This document shows positions 31,531 through 43,427 of a stretch of DNA of 64,000 nucleotides, piece after piece. The DNA comes from Agrostemma githago (lineage: Eukaryota; Streptophyta; Magnoliopsida; Caryophyllales; Caryophyllaceae): positions 60,465,938 to 60,529,937 of the forward strand of contig OY288257.1 of NCBI GenBank assembly GCA_958450325.1, given 5' to 3'. The stretch's first letter is position 1, and every line of letters begins with the position of its first letter. The translations under genes and the position numbers were made by a program. Below the pieces are notes generated by a model that made no database searches, had not been told where the DNA came from, and worked only from the letters and a program-made list of their open reading frames with translations.

Positions 31531-33633
31531 TTATTGTTATTACTACTACCTAATACCGCCCTAAGCTTACCACTAATTGCAGGGGCGAGCAGGTCATTTA
31601 AACTCGTACAATTTCAAAAAAGGTCTATCATGTTGTCAGATGAAGACGGACCACTACAACCAACCCACTCATTACCACTTCCAGGCGTTCGAACACAACC
31701 CGTCCCAATTCAATTCCAACAACAACAAATGAACTTCCATCTCATCAACTGAAACCACCACGATAGAAAACAAAAATAACCCTGCAACACCACCTTAACC
31801 AAACATAATAAGAGACTTAAAGAAGAGCAAGTTCCTAGATAAAGACATCGGGAACCGTCGTCAACCACCGATAGAAACAGGATTAAAAACACCACCTACT
31901 CTAAAACAGAAAAAAGTAGGCAAGAAAGAAAGATTTGGATGAGGCTATTTAAACCAAAGAAAAGAGAAAATGCAGGAAAGCTGCCAGACACCACTATATC
32001 TATATCTATATATATATTATTAAAAGACAATCCAAAACAAGTTTATTTTTTGTGATTTCTAAACAACCTCACGTGACAGCCTTAGCCTTAGACAAAGCAT
32101 GTGCCTAGCTAATTTTTCATAATTCTATATTACCTGACCTTTCTACTTCTCAGTCCCACGAAGTTATGAGAGTTAAACGGATCATAGCCCTCTAAAATCC
32201 AATAACTTCATTCAACGACTCTCTAAATTACCATTTCAAGAGTATTACGGAGCATATAAAATATGCTTACTTTGTATATAACCTTCATTGTTATAAGTAC
32301 AAATTTCGGGAAGGGCACGAGGAAAATTATTGCGCAATTCAATCTTATCTTCAATAAAAGTTTGAAAGTTTGACTTCCAACCCCTTTTATCATAATGTAA
32401 TTGCGTGTATTTGGTGTTTAGTGTGTGATTCTTTTGTCCATTGATGTTCATCATATATGTTTCTTACTTAATACGAGTATTATTTACGCTCCGAAGAAAA
32501 TACGAGTAATTTTGTTGTCTATGCTTTCTCGATTGCGTGCCTCTTTCTCCCAGTAACTCCTTAATTATATGAGTTGTTGGATGCATTATTTTTTTATTTT
32601 AAATGGGTTTAAATTGGACAAAAAAATCCTAAAGCAACCTAACGTAGTTTCTTGCTTGCTTTTATATATATCTCACCGAATTCATAGTATTCAAATGATG
32701 TTAATCAATATATATATATAAAGCAGGAACTTTTTCATGTGAACTTTTACAGGTGAGGGGGTAAAATTAGAGATCGTATATATATATAAGCAGCAATTGT
32801 TTGATACGACCCAAGTAAAGTTTCTATCAAAAGGAAAGTGAATCAAAAGTTTTAATGCACCCCTGAATAAAATTTTTAATATATTTTATTCCGTTAAAAT
32901 AAAGTAAGGTGAATTAATTGTAGCATCAATTTAGGAAAATATCGTTAATGAAAATTTTCGAGCGATGTGATTGGTCTGTCGCATCAAAGTTCAATTTAAG
33001 AAAATGTCATTAATAAAAAAAATTAAATGATATTATTAATATAATTTTTAAAACAATTTTGGTGGGGATGTCATATATTCTATTGTTTGTCCTAAATTTT
33101 AGGTAATAGTCCTAAAATTTACACAATAATTTTTAAAACAATTTTGGTGTAAGACGTACACAATTTACACTTTCCTTTACATACATTGATTCATATTTTT
33201 TTTTCAATCTAATAAAAAGTTTTTAGTATATTTTTTTTATTTAATTAAAGGAAATTCTGAACTACTGGCTAACATAAGCAATAAAAGAATATATTTTTTC
33301 CAATCTAATTGCTAACATACACAAAAGGAAAATATTTTATTGATTTAAGAAAAGGAAAGTATGACCTATTGATTTAAGGATAATGAGATGGTTCAATTGA
33401 ATATACTCCTCCATCAAAGTGCTAACAATCAATAATGGCACCATCACTACCGTAATAATCTCATATATTTATCTTAAATAGTAGTAGTATTTTTTAATGT
33501 CATTGAACTTTGTTTTCAATTAGTAGTTTAATAGATTCTAATGTTTCCATGCGTGCATGTTTTAGAATTAGTTGGTAAGCGTATCCTATTTCTTAATAGG
33601 AGTATAATTATTTCTTCTTTATTTTTTTTCACA

Positions 33634-36440
33634 GGTCGTATTCATTACTGAAGGAATTAGATTCATCCAAAACGGACTGGAAAATCAAGGTCCGTGTGTC
33701 AAGACTCTAGGAAGTTCTTAACTTCCGAAATAATAACAGTCTCATATGCGTGGACATGGTTCTCATCGATGAAGAGGTACTTTTACCTTGTCTCTCCTCA
33801 TATTTAATATACTCAATTTTATATATACTCTTGAGTAATTAACAATATGTACACTTTCAATTCAGGGGGATTATGTACATGCTACCATAGCGAGCGCATT
33901 ATGGAGAATCTACAGATCAAAGATTGTAGAAGGCTCTATACTTTTCATCGAGGGCTTTAAAGTAGAGCCGAACAAACATAATTATCGCGTTGTAAGCGAT
34001 AGCAATAATTTGTTAAATTTTATTTATGGAACTAATGTGAAACCAATAAAGAAGGACCGCCCAAACATTGTGATGCACAAATTTGACTTCGTGCACTTCC
34101 ACCAATTGGAATACCGCCGTCTAAATGATGCAGTTCTATCAGGTATGGACACGTATGATTTAAAAGTCATTGATGCCCACTATTCCACATGAATAACGTA
34201 CACTTATTCATTGTTTTACAATATACATGATCACACTACTCTTCATTATTTATCTCTAATCTCTCTTCTCTAATCTTGATTTATTTATTTGTTGTTGATT
34301 TTTAAAGGTAACCGATCAATACGTACGCTAGCTCTCTACTTTCAATCATCCATTCCTAATTTTACTTTCAATTCTCTTGATTTTTTATGTAACTTATTTG
34401 TTAACTTATATAACACGTTTAAGAAATAAGTGTTTCGTCTGGCATGTCTGACATCAACCTTGATTCTATAGACGTTATTGGTGTTCTTGTGAATGAACGT
34501 GGGGATGAGAAAGCATTAGTTCTCGAGCTTCAAGACAAACAGTATGTCCCTACCCCTACTACTCATATTTGTCAATGTGATATTTTCCCCTTATTTATAT
34601 TTGTATATTTGTGAAACAGTAACCAATATTTGAAAGTGCAACTTTGGAATGATTGTATCAAAACATATTATGATCTGAAAAAGAAGCTTGAGGATACCGG
34701 ATGCAAACTATTTGTTATCGTTGTATCTTCTACTAGGGTCAAGGGTGTAAATCCAAGTAAGACAATTCTTATCACATATTTTATAATAAATAATTTCTAT
34801 ATTATCATCGATTATAGGTGATAAGAATATAAATTATCATGCGGACTATTTATTGTCTATAAAAAATTAAAAAACATTATGTTATAATAATGATTTATAA
34901 CATGCATTATTTAGCATGTATTACATGCACTATGAATATTATAATGTTTGTAAAATTACCTTTCACTCACTATGATAATACATATCATATTACATTCAAC
35001 TCACAAGTGTTTTTAACCTTCACTCTCACAGCTACTCTCCGGGTTGATACTTCACCCGCAACCAAGATATATATCAATCCTGAAATTCCCGAAGTGGAAG
35101 AATTCAAGACAATTTGGAGGTATTAATTTATTATGTATATTCACTAATTAAGCATTATGTTAGCTCTCATTGTTCACCTACATCTGCCTACATGCAATTG
35201 GGTTATTAATATATTACACTTTTAAACCAGTGATAAAGGAGAAGATGTGGTCGTTGGTAAATTCAAGATCCAAAAACGGGGAATCTTAGATCACGAAGAT
35301 CTACTTGCAAATAAGAAGGACGTCTCATCTTTATTGACTATTTGCAAATCGCCTTATCAAAAGGTGAATTTCTTTCTCATGTTATTATCTCATTCGTCTT
35401 ACTTTGTGACAATGCGATTGATTATCATGAGTCAATCAATTATATCTATGATCACTTATGCATTATTTATGTAGGATTTTACATGCTACCTCATAGTGGA
35501 GGTGAACGAGGTTTTGACCGACTTACCATGGCACTACCCATCATGTCCGGGTTGTAATAAGAAGCTAAGACTAACATTGGTTGAGTTCTACTGCCCTCAT
35601 TGTGAGAAGGTTCTCGACAATGCCAAACTTATGTAAGGCAATTTGTTATTGTTTGTTACGGTTGCTTCAATTTTTAATCGAGACTTTGACATTAATAGTT
35701 CTAATTTACCCCATGTTAACCGTTTTCACCGTTTGTAGGTATCGAGTGGAATTATCAGTTAAGGATGTTACGGGATCGACTATATTTGTAGTCTTTAATG
35801 ACGAGGCAAAAAGGTTACTCGAACAAGATGCAAGCACGTTGTATGACACTCACACAAAAGAGGTAACAAATAAACTGTTTTTTTCTTATGGTGATCGTTT
35901 TGCGGTTCATATCACTGGGCTTAATGATTTGTACTTTTAAATAATAGGATGCACCTGACGACGTCGTCACTGATAATGTGCCAAAGTTGATCCGGAATAC
36001 CTTCGAGAAGAAACAGTTCGTATTCAAAGTGAAGGTCACAGAATATAACCATACTGTTAAGTACAGGCAAACCTTTACTGTTGTCAATATATTCAATTAC
36101 GAGCCCAAGGAGGTACGTTGCATATTATGATATATGAGTATATATAGTCTTTGTCGTTCATTAATTGCCACATATGTAAACTATATACATACAACATACA
36201 CTCAATTAATTACAGTGAAGAAGGTTCGCAGTTTTCTGAGGAGTAATTTGTGTGAATATGAATCTTTGACCGCAGGTAGACTCTAGCACAAATTCACCAA
36301 CTTTAAGGAAGAGGACAATTACAACTTCACAAGGAGAAGATGATGAGTGCACCTCCTCGGATGATAGCACAAATGAGCCCATAGCTACTTCTAATCCCAA
36401 AAAGAAAAAGTTATCAGGATCTACAGTCGGCCAAATATAG
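33634..36440 (+). pseudogene. RPA70-like single-strand DNA-binding protein, Helitron-borne, disrupted
   Basis: Several exons in order give OB-fold sequence of replication protein A large-subunit type: SLLKELDSSKTDW (from 33634), GDYVHATIASALWRIY (33866 on), SGMSDINLDSIDVIGVL, RVDTSPATKIYINPEIPEV, then a zinc finger CPGCNKKL...FYCPHCEKV (about 35540-35615), RVELSVKDVTGSTIFVVF, and a Ser/Lys tail with NPKKKKLSG ending at TAG 36438-36440. Codon 33708-33710 is TAG where Trp is expected (S-R-L-stop-E-V-L), so the protein is interrupted near its start. The upstream exon with the start codon was not found. Plant Helitrons commonly carry such RPA genes, thought to coat single-stranded transposition intermediates. 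Confidence 0.7.
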
Positions 36441-36559
36441 TACCAGCCAACACCAATCCTATCTACGATGCAAGAGCCATCATCACAATCCGCCATATAG
36501 TCTAATTTTCAAATTATAATTAGGATTACTTCTACCATATTCTTTAGCTACTGATACCA

Positions 36560-36957
36560 TATTCTTTAGGATTATACTCGTAACGAAGCTTGCAAAGTTC
36601 GTCGTGGAGGGGAAGATAATAACGGGATCAAGGATCGGCCACAAGGTCTTGATCCCGAGGATAATCATGACATCAAAAGACCCTAAGATCCCCTTCGTTC
36701 TCAAGCGACGTCAGTATCCTTTACGGACTTGCTACGCTATGACGATTAATAAAAGGCAAGGTCAGTCGCTTAATCATGTTGGAGTTTATCTCCCGAAGCC
36801 AGTTTTTAGCCACGGCCAACTATACGTGGCTGCTTCGAGGACGACGTCGCCGGATGGATTAAGGTTCTATATCGATGACAGGGAACAACAATTCAAGGGA
36901 CACACGAGGAACATTGTTTACAAGGAGGTGTTCACGAACTTACAAAACAATAGATAG
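36560..36957 (+). pseudogene. C-terminal fragment of Helitron Pif1-type helicase
   Basis: A continuous frame from about 36560 to the stop before 36958 contains LVTKLAKFVVEGKIITGSR, the motif TINKRQGQSL and GQLYVAASRTTSPDGL, which are the last helicase motifs (V and VI) of Rep/helicase proteins. It corresponds to roughly the last 130 residues of the gene at 43428-48184. Everything upstream (Rep, Walker A and B) is missing. It follows the RPA pseudogene by about 120 bases, so a large internal deletion joined them. Confidence 0.8.
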
Positions 36958-37148
36958 TCTTCATAGTGACGTACTAATTAGATCAGATAGACTAGAGTAC
37001 CCTAGCTTATGGTTCATCTACAGTCAAATGGTTATGTAATTGTTGTTACTCAAAATGACAGAACTCATTGTCTTGTCTCGGACGGTAGTTGCGAAAACTT
37101 TCAGTGTTCATCGAACTACGAAATCATAACCAGTGTCATTACAAATCG

Positions 37149-37178
37149 GCCCGTGCATCGCACGGGCTTTCCAACTAG
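37149..37178 (+). other. Helitron 3' terminus (hairpin and CTAG)
   Basis: GCCCGTGC/GCACGGGC stem with a three-base loop, seven bases, then CTAG and a host T: the canonical Helitron end that terminates rolling-circle transfer. Confidence 0.85.
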
Positions 37179-37299
37179 TTCTATATATATATAGGATCCT
37201 TTGAGGCAGCTCAACTCGCCGCACCCATTGAGGCACAATCTAAACCATTAGATTAAAATCAAATTAAAGGCTAAGATTAAAACAAAAACTCATACATAA

Positions 37300-37445
37300 A
37301 AAAAAATTCCCCAAATTTTTTTTCCGGGGGAAAAAAATCGATATTTTTCGGGATTTTTTTTTTTTTCCCGGAAACAAAAAAATTTCGGAATATTTTTTTC
37401 CAAAATTTTGTTTTTCCGAAAAAAAAAAAATTCCGAAAAAAAAAA
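37300..37445. repeat. Homopolymer A/T runs separated by short TTCCGGAA-like words
   Basis: Long A, T, C and G runs alternate with partial palindromes such as TTTCCGG and TTCCGAA. The intron of the antisense PMD gene (11930-12060) and 12975-13045 have a similar texture. Nothing coding. Confidence 0.6.
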
Positions 37446-37524
37446 TCAGAATTTAAAATAAAATTGGTGTATACAAAAACAATTTCAGTGTACAGAATAA
37501 TTGTTTTAAGGTAAGTGTATATAT

Positions 37525-38026
37525 GTTGATTAATTGGTGTACATAGTAACCATTTGAGTGTATATAACAATAACTATTTTACTGTATATATATTTAGTTC
37601 TTAAGTGTATATGTATGTAGTGAGTTTAATAGCGTATATAATGAGTTTTTTAGTGTATATAACAGTTATTTTGATGTATGTTCCATTGTTGATTAACTAA
37701 TGTACATATTAATTATTTGGGTGTATATAACAATTATTTTACTGTATATATTAAGTTTTTAAATGTATATACGCAATGAGTTTAATAGCGTATATAATGA
37801 GTTTTTTTAGTGTATATAACAGTTATTTTGATGTATGTTCCATTGTTGATTAATTGGTGTACATAATAACTATTTGAGTGTATATAACATTTTTTTATTT
37901 GAGTGTATATAACATTTTTTTTACTGTATATATTGAGTTCTTAAGTGTGTGTATATAGTGAGTTTAATAACGTATATAATGAGTTTTTTTAGTATATATA
38001 ACACTTATTTGGATGTATGTCTCATC
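37525..38026. repeat. Three tandem units of about 155-185 bp
   Basis: Units start TGTTGATTAA at about 37525, 37686 and 37842 and contain repeated GTGTATATAACA and GAGTTTAATA words. They are diverged from each other by small indels. Confidence 0.75.
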
Positions 38027-38064
38027 TTAATCTAATGGTCTAGATTGTGCCTCAATGGGTGTAT

Positions 38065-38325
<261 letters not shown>

Positions 38326-38483
38326 ATATATATTGATTTTTATTCATGCTTTATTTTCGACTAATAAACTGAAGATAAATTCCTAGCTCATTCAAATTAT
38401 TACTCTGTACCCTTATTTTATTAAACCCACTATACTGTATAATTATTTAAAAATAATTTTCATTAAAGTACCCCTAAAAGACA

Positions 38484-38511
38484 CCGTGCATTGCACGAGA
38501 ACAAAAACTAG
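38484..38511 (+). other. Second Helitron 3' terminus, plus strand
   Basis: Hairpin CGTGC-ATT-GCACG, then 12 bases, then CTAG (38508-38511) followed by T. It is similar in plan to the terminus at 37178 but with a shorter stem. It belongs to an older Helitron whose left end I did not find. Confidence 0.65.
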
Positions 38512-38665
38512 TTTAAAGTGAAATGGTAAGAAGTGGTAAAAAAATTAACCATCGAAAAAGACGGTTTTATATGAGCTGGATTTTACTTTATTACGATAAT
38601 AATAAAAAAAGACAGTTTTATTATCGTGTTTTCACAAACCAATAATCCTTAAAATGTAAATGTAA

Positions 38666-38698
38666 CTAGTGTAATACCCGTGAAGAACCTTCACGGGT
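38666..38698 (-). other. Helitron 3' terminus, minus strand
   Basis: A nine-base stem with a five-base loop, six bases, then CTAG and a T (A at 38665 on the plus strand). It faces the two plus-strand termini at 37178 and 38511. Confidence 0.85.
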
Positions 38699-38699
38699 T

Positions 38700-40195
38700 G
38701 TTCGTTTATATTTATGTATAGAGTTGATTGGATTAACACCTAAAAGTAGGTTATCCGTTAATAGACTTTAGTTACTTTAGGTGTTATTAGGCAAGCGAAA
38801 AAATGAACGAACATATAGTTTGCATGTTACACAATATCTTCGACATTCTATGTTACCAGTTGTTATCGTGGAACACGACATGTAATTAGATTTACAAATA
38901 AATCATCGCAAAGGTACACAATTATGTTGGTTGTCATTAAAATAATTTCATGTTCGTCCAGTTGGTTTGTTTGTTGTAACTCGTAATTAATTAGAAATAC
39001 TTTTTAGAAAAATACATTTTACATCCGAACGCATCGTTCGCCTACACTTTTTTGGGCTCCATAAATGTTCTTCACGGGCTAGGAATTTGGGATGGGCCAG
39101 CTACCAATGTATAGTCGTTGGAATGCCGATGATAGAAAGTCAATTGGGCCAAGAATAAGTTGAACATAAGTACATGTGAATGCCAAAATTTAGAAAAACA
39201 TAATTAGAATGTATAATAACAGTGAACGAACAACGCACAGTTACATTTAACTGAATAAGTCATTAGTATTGACGTCTATGTGTAATGTTAGAAGAATGTC
39301 TTAGTAGAAAAGAAGATTGGTTTTCGTATTATGTTGTACAATCCCAAATCATTCACCAGAGAAGTTCCCATTTTTGAGTACAATACACTATGTTGTGCAT
39401 CTTCGTTAAATGTTGATACCCACGAAATTAATCTATGTTAGTAAAAAAAAAAAGAATACGTAAATAATACTTCATATAAATTCGTAATATGTACTCACAT
39501 TTACAATGACATTTCTAATTAAACTCCACCTTTTCATTTACCAAGAGCAAACCAACTAAATTCACAGAACGGGTTGTAACTTGATTTGAAGTAGTACCAC
39601 ATCTCATATCGTACTTGGTATATTTTATTATGTATTTATTAGTCCATCACGAACTGTAAGGCCGAATAAGTTATTGGTCTGAACTTCGTCGAGTAACAAA
39701 TTCGATAAAGCTTGTAACCCAAACTACATAATTGGGCCGCACAAATTATGAATGACACAAAATATAAATGGCCCAAATATAGGGTCCGATTGACTAATTC
39801 ACAATTATCATATATATGACTAACCCAATAATCGGTTGGGCCAAATACTATTTCTAAGTCAATGATCTCTAAAATCGACCCAGCTAGTTTCGAAATATGA
39901 TCGAGTACGCGTTGAGTGACGTGAATTTAACGATAATTTAATTTATTAGTACAATATCCGAAGGTTTGAAATTGTAGTAATTAACACGAATAGACTGTGT
40001 TAGTACTAAGGTCGACAAAAAGCTTTAGCATAGCCATATGCTCTAAACGGAAGCCGAACAGTCATAACAATCCCAATATATAATCAAAATTAAATAGGCA
40101 GCTTCATTTCACCATAAGGTTAAAACGTCTTAATTGCATGCAAATCTAGTCATTTTTTAAGCTTCCTAACTACCTACTCTATCAAAACACTAAAA
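38700..40195. other. Non-coding 3' region of the Helitron
   Basis: About 1.5 kb without a recognisable gene or repeat. Base composition is less extreme than in the flanks. It ends at the first XS-like gene. Confidence 0.45.
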
Positions 40196-40681
40196 ATGTA
40201 TAGAGAGTTGATGTGGCCACCTAAGTGCATATTCGACAACATGCCGTACGATGTGCAAGACGGATGGTATATATGCCAGAATTTGCACATTCTGAAGATG
40301 AGACTAATATACCTTGGGTACGATGTGGTTAGGTTAGATCCATGCATATCGCCGACGCTTGATTTCGAGAGGGCGGTGGTAGTAGAGTTTGGAGCAAGGC
40401 TACCAAACTACTTCATGGCCTACAAACTCCAAAGGGAGTTTGAAAATGAAGGAAAGACCAAGGAAGCAATGGTCGGCCAATGGGATCACCTAGCCGGTCC
40501 TCATTGTTGGGTTGCTTCTTGGGAGGATGAGAAGTATCTATCAACGGAGACGGACTACCGTATGGTGTCGATCTAGTGCCGCTATGTTGGAACGTACTTG
40601 GGCGAAGCTGAGGAATTTGGTACCTATGGACATGTTATGGATGCTTTGAACGAAATCTACTGGGATTTCTACGTTGATTAA
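40196..40681 (+). pseudogene. XS-domain-like protein gene, copy 1, with an internal UAG
   Basis: ATG 40196 opens 126 codons to TAG 40574-40576. The frame then continues 34 more codons to TAA 40679-40681, and that tail (GHVMDALNEIYWDFYVD) matches the end of copy 2, so the UAG looks like a nonsense change. The pattern is MWPPKCIFDNMPY near the start, then LGYDVV, ERAVVVEF, YKLQREFENEGK and GPHCWVASWEDE. This order (WPP-x2-I-x2-N, hydrophobic-acidic VVEF, A-x-L-x3-F-x2-G, then WVA near an acidic pair) is that of the XS domain of SGS3 and FDM/IDN2 proteins, which bind dsRNA with 5' overhangs in silencing pathways. No zinc finger (zf-XS), coiled coil or XH domain is attached. It lies in the Helitron opposite to the Rep/helicase direction. 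The domain call is by eye. Confidence 0.55.
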
Positions 40682-41813
40682 ATGCTTGGAACGGAAATAA
40701 GCATCTGAGTTTAGTTGTGGTGTACATAGATGGTTGCTTAATGATCGTCTTGCATGCAATGTATCTTTCAACGTTTGAATTGCAGTGGTGATCGTTTCAA
40801 ATTACGTTTAATTTTAATTTCAGTAACGATTATAGTTTTAATTTCGTTTGCTAATCGTGTCCTTCATATTGGGTCTATTGATTGCTATTGCATTTTTTTC
40901 AATTATACACGTCCAATTAAAGTTGCCGGTTTGTTTTGGGTGTCTATGGAACAATTAGTTTGTCAACGATTTTGCGTCGGAAAAGTAATAAGTTGGAAAT
41001 TAAATGTGAGATGGAGAAGGTAATAATTACGTTAGTGGTTGAAAACTGGAAGCTAACGATACAGATTTTTACAAAAATGGTAATAAGAGCGCACAGTGTA
41101 TGTCTCCAAAATGTCGGTTATGTAATAAGAACTGTTGACACATCTTAGATGGTAAATGAAGAAATGATTTAGCCTAAGAAGAACGTAAATGAAAATAGAA
41201 TAACCGTGTCTAACTGTCATTTTGTTCGGCAGTGCGGGTACTTCGAAAATTAGTAAACGTCAGGGGGTAACGGTTATGATGAGTTGAGTAGCGGCTAAAT
41301 GAGCCACCGTAACACTAAACAATATCACGGACACTGAATATATCATTTACCATCAGGTCCATTTAGTAGCCGCAACGTAATTTTATTCAACCTTACGACG
41401 TAAATTAATAGAAACATAACGCAATACGGTCTCCAAACAACTGTACTATATACGATTGCACTAATGAACAGAAAAACATTAGAGAGAACATAGCTTATGC
41501 GGTTATATGGACTAACAAAATTGCCTTCAATTATGGTAATGATGACACCTTAACTCAATTGGCAAGCAAAGTAAAAATTTGACAGTTTACTCAAGTAAAT
41601 TTAGCATTTACTGCTGCTGCATTTACCATCATCACTACTTGTGACATCACACTCATCCACATACCAATTAATAACCGCATGAAGCATCTTCTTTAGCATG
41701 CAAGCATTCAAAAAAACTGCCCAACTACAACTCAAATATTGATCATTCCCAAATCGAAAACCCTCTTCAACTCAAAATTAAATCCTAATCAAAGAGAAAA
41801 AAAACTGTAATAC

Positions 41814-42304
41814 ATGGCTGAAAGATTTGTTTATCCCCCGACAATCATTATGCACAATCTGCCATTCGAAGTTACAGAGAGAAAGGGGTAGTCATCGGTC
41901 ACAGTTTCACATATATCAGGGATGAACTGATTAGGTTGGGATACCCTGTGAGGAAGGTATTCCATGTGTGGAAAGGGAAGCCAGGAATATTCAAGAGGGC
42001 TATTGCGATTGAGTTTCGAAGTGGGGAGCATAGGTATAGGAGTGCTTTCAGATTGCAGAAGTGCTTCGAGAGAGTTGGTAGGGGAAGAGCTGACTTCGAG
42101 AAGACTTCAGACGGAATGACAGGGCCTAACCTATGGGTTGCAACTGCTGCCGACAAAGAACTGGTGAAGGAGAGCAGAAATTGCATTCCTCTTGCAGCTG
42201 ATTGGAAGAGACTTGATTATGGCGACGCGGACACGGACAGTCGGTCAACGTACGTGTGCGTGTTTAATCAGCTGAAGGAACACAGCCCTGGATTCTACGT
42301 CTGA
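41814..42304 (+). pseudogene. XS-domain-like protein gene, copy 2, frameshifted
   Basis: ATG 41814 gives MAERFVYPPTIIMHNLPFEV and then reaches TAG at 41889-41891. From the third G of the preceding GGG the next frame carries on as VVIGHSFTYIRDELIRLGYPV ... FKRAIAIEF ... FRLQKCFERVGRGRADFEK ... GPNLWVATAADKE and ends HSPGFYV at 42302-42304. A single indel near 41886 therefore breaks an otherwise complete gene of about 160 codons. It aligns along its whole length with copy 1 (PP-x2-I...N-x-P, LGY-x-V, RA-x-x-EF, LQ-x2-FE-x2-G, W-V-A), so the two arose by duplication. A shorter product could start at Met 41936. See copy 1 for the reasoning on XS; the GRGRADFEK stretch is close to the G-x-G-R-x-x-W/F region of that domain. 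Confidence 0.55.
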
Positions 42305-42794
42305 AAGGTAACACCTCCCGACTCAATGAAATCAGTTTATTTTGGTGACCCCTTGACTTTCTCAATTAATTAACTTTTTAAATATTCGAAACTTATTCAC
42401 TTGAAGTATAATGTTCAAGTGTTTGTAATGGATTAATGGACCTCGGTCCGAATTGCTGTTATTTTCTTTAAATTGTTCTTAATTTTGTGATATGCTGTCT
42501 ACAATCGTGGAATTTGTACAACTATGATAACATAAGAACTACCGAGATATGATGTGGATGCTGGAACTGTATTTGAAAACTGTGGCTGACCTGCGTTGAA
42601 CATTCCGAGGGTAAAGTGATCGCCTTATTTTTTGGAACGGAATAACTAAAGCGGGTACAAATAACAGGGTAAAGTGCGGGTAGTATTTGTAGGACATATA
42701 AGCGATACGTAAATCAGTTAATGTGGGTGAATTTTGTTCCTGAGTTTTGTTTATGTTCGTTGCCGGACACACTGCGATCAGTGGTACACTCATT

Positions 42795-43350
42795 AGTAAA
42801 GGGTAATTAGACAGACTATTGGTATACACAACTAAGATTATTCTCTACATTCAATCAGGCATTGAATTGAAATGTTTGTGTTCTGTGATTGGGGTCGTGT
42901 CTAACAGTATCCAGTGCCGAAACCATGTGCTAATTGGATGATCAAATGTTAGTGTAAGTAGTCAACAAATACTCGGACTGTCAAGAGCGAGGTCAATCGG
43001 TAGGAAGAAAAACTGAGATTAAGTAAATGGGTAGTTGTTTAAATAGACCGACGTTAGACTTAATTTTGTGCCTTCGATATTTGTACGGCGATTAATCTAT
43101 AGTCGTTCATTTTGAAATGAGTAATTAGACCGACTATTACGATTGCGTCTCCTAATAATGTTGTAGAATCAGTATGGTAAGTGAATTGAAATCAACATGT
43201 TCTGTGATCGGGGTAGAGTTCATCATAGTTCACTGCAAACAACGTGTATTCAATAGGATATCAAAGGTTAGTGTCGATAGTCCACAAACAATCTAACTGT
43301 CGAAGGCGAAGTCAATCGATAGGAGAAGAAGGATGAGATTCAGTAAACGG
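42795..43350. repeat. Diverged direct duplication of about 235 bp
   Basis: 42795-43028 and 43118-43350 share GTAATTAGAC-GACTATT, TGTTCTGTGAT-GGGGT, and GAGGTCAATCG-TAGGA type blocks in the same order. It lies just beyond the 3' end of the Rep/helicase gene and is non-coding. Confidence 0.55.
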
Positions 43351-43427
43351 TGAACATGTTATGGATTCAAAGCAACGAAATCAATAAGGGTATTTAGATG
43401 AAATAGTTACGTAGTACGTAAAAACTA

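Larger units (their letters stand above)
31999..37178 (+). mobile_element. Decayed, internally deleted Helitron (plus strand)
   Basis: The right end is clear: hairpin GCCCGTGC-ATC-GCACGGGC, then seven bases, then CTAG (37175-37178) followed by T. The left end is placed at TCTATATCTATATATATATT, preceded by A; the TC at 32005 is an equal candidate. Inside, an RPA-like gene with a nonsense codon is followed directly by only the last third of a Pif1-type helicase. The order RPA then helicase matches the better-preserved Helitron at 38666-53986. The Rep domain and the helicase Walker motifs are deleted, so it cannot move on its own. Confidence 0.65.
37222..38061. mobile_element. Element with 35-bp inverted repeats and an internal tandem array
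   Basis: The outer arms (37222-37256 and 38027-38061, starting CACCCATTGAGGCACAATCT) match at 34 of 35 positions. The interior holds homopolymer-rich sequence (37300-37445) and a tandem array (37525-38026). No coding region and no clear TSD. It lies between two Helitron ends, probably as an insertion in the older Helitron. Confidence 0.6.

Noticed and set aside
37300..37445. Runs of A, T, C and G that might be taken for a CRISPR-like or regulatory array
   Set aside because: No regular repeat unit or spacer pattern, and the setting is a plant nuclear genome.
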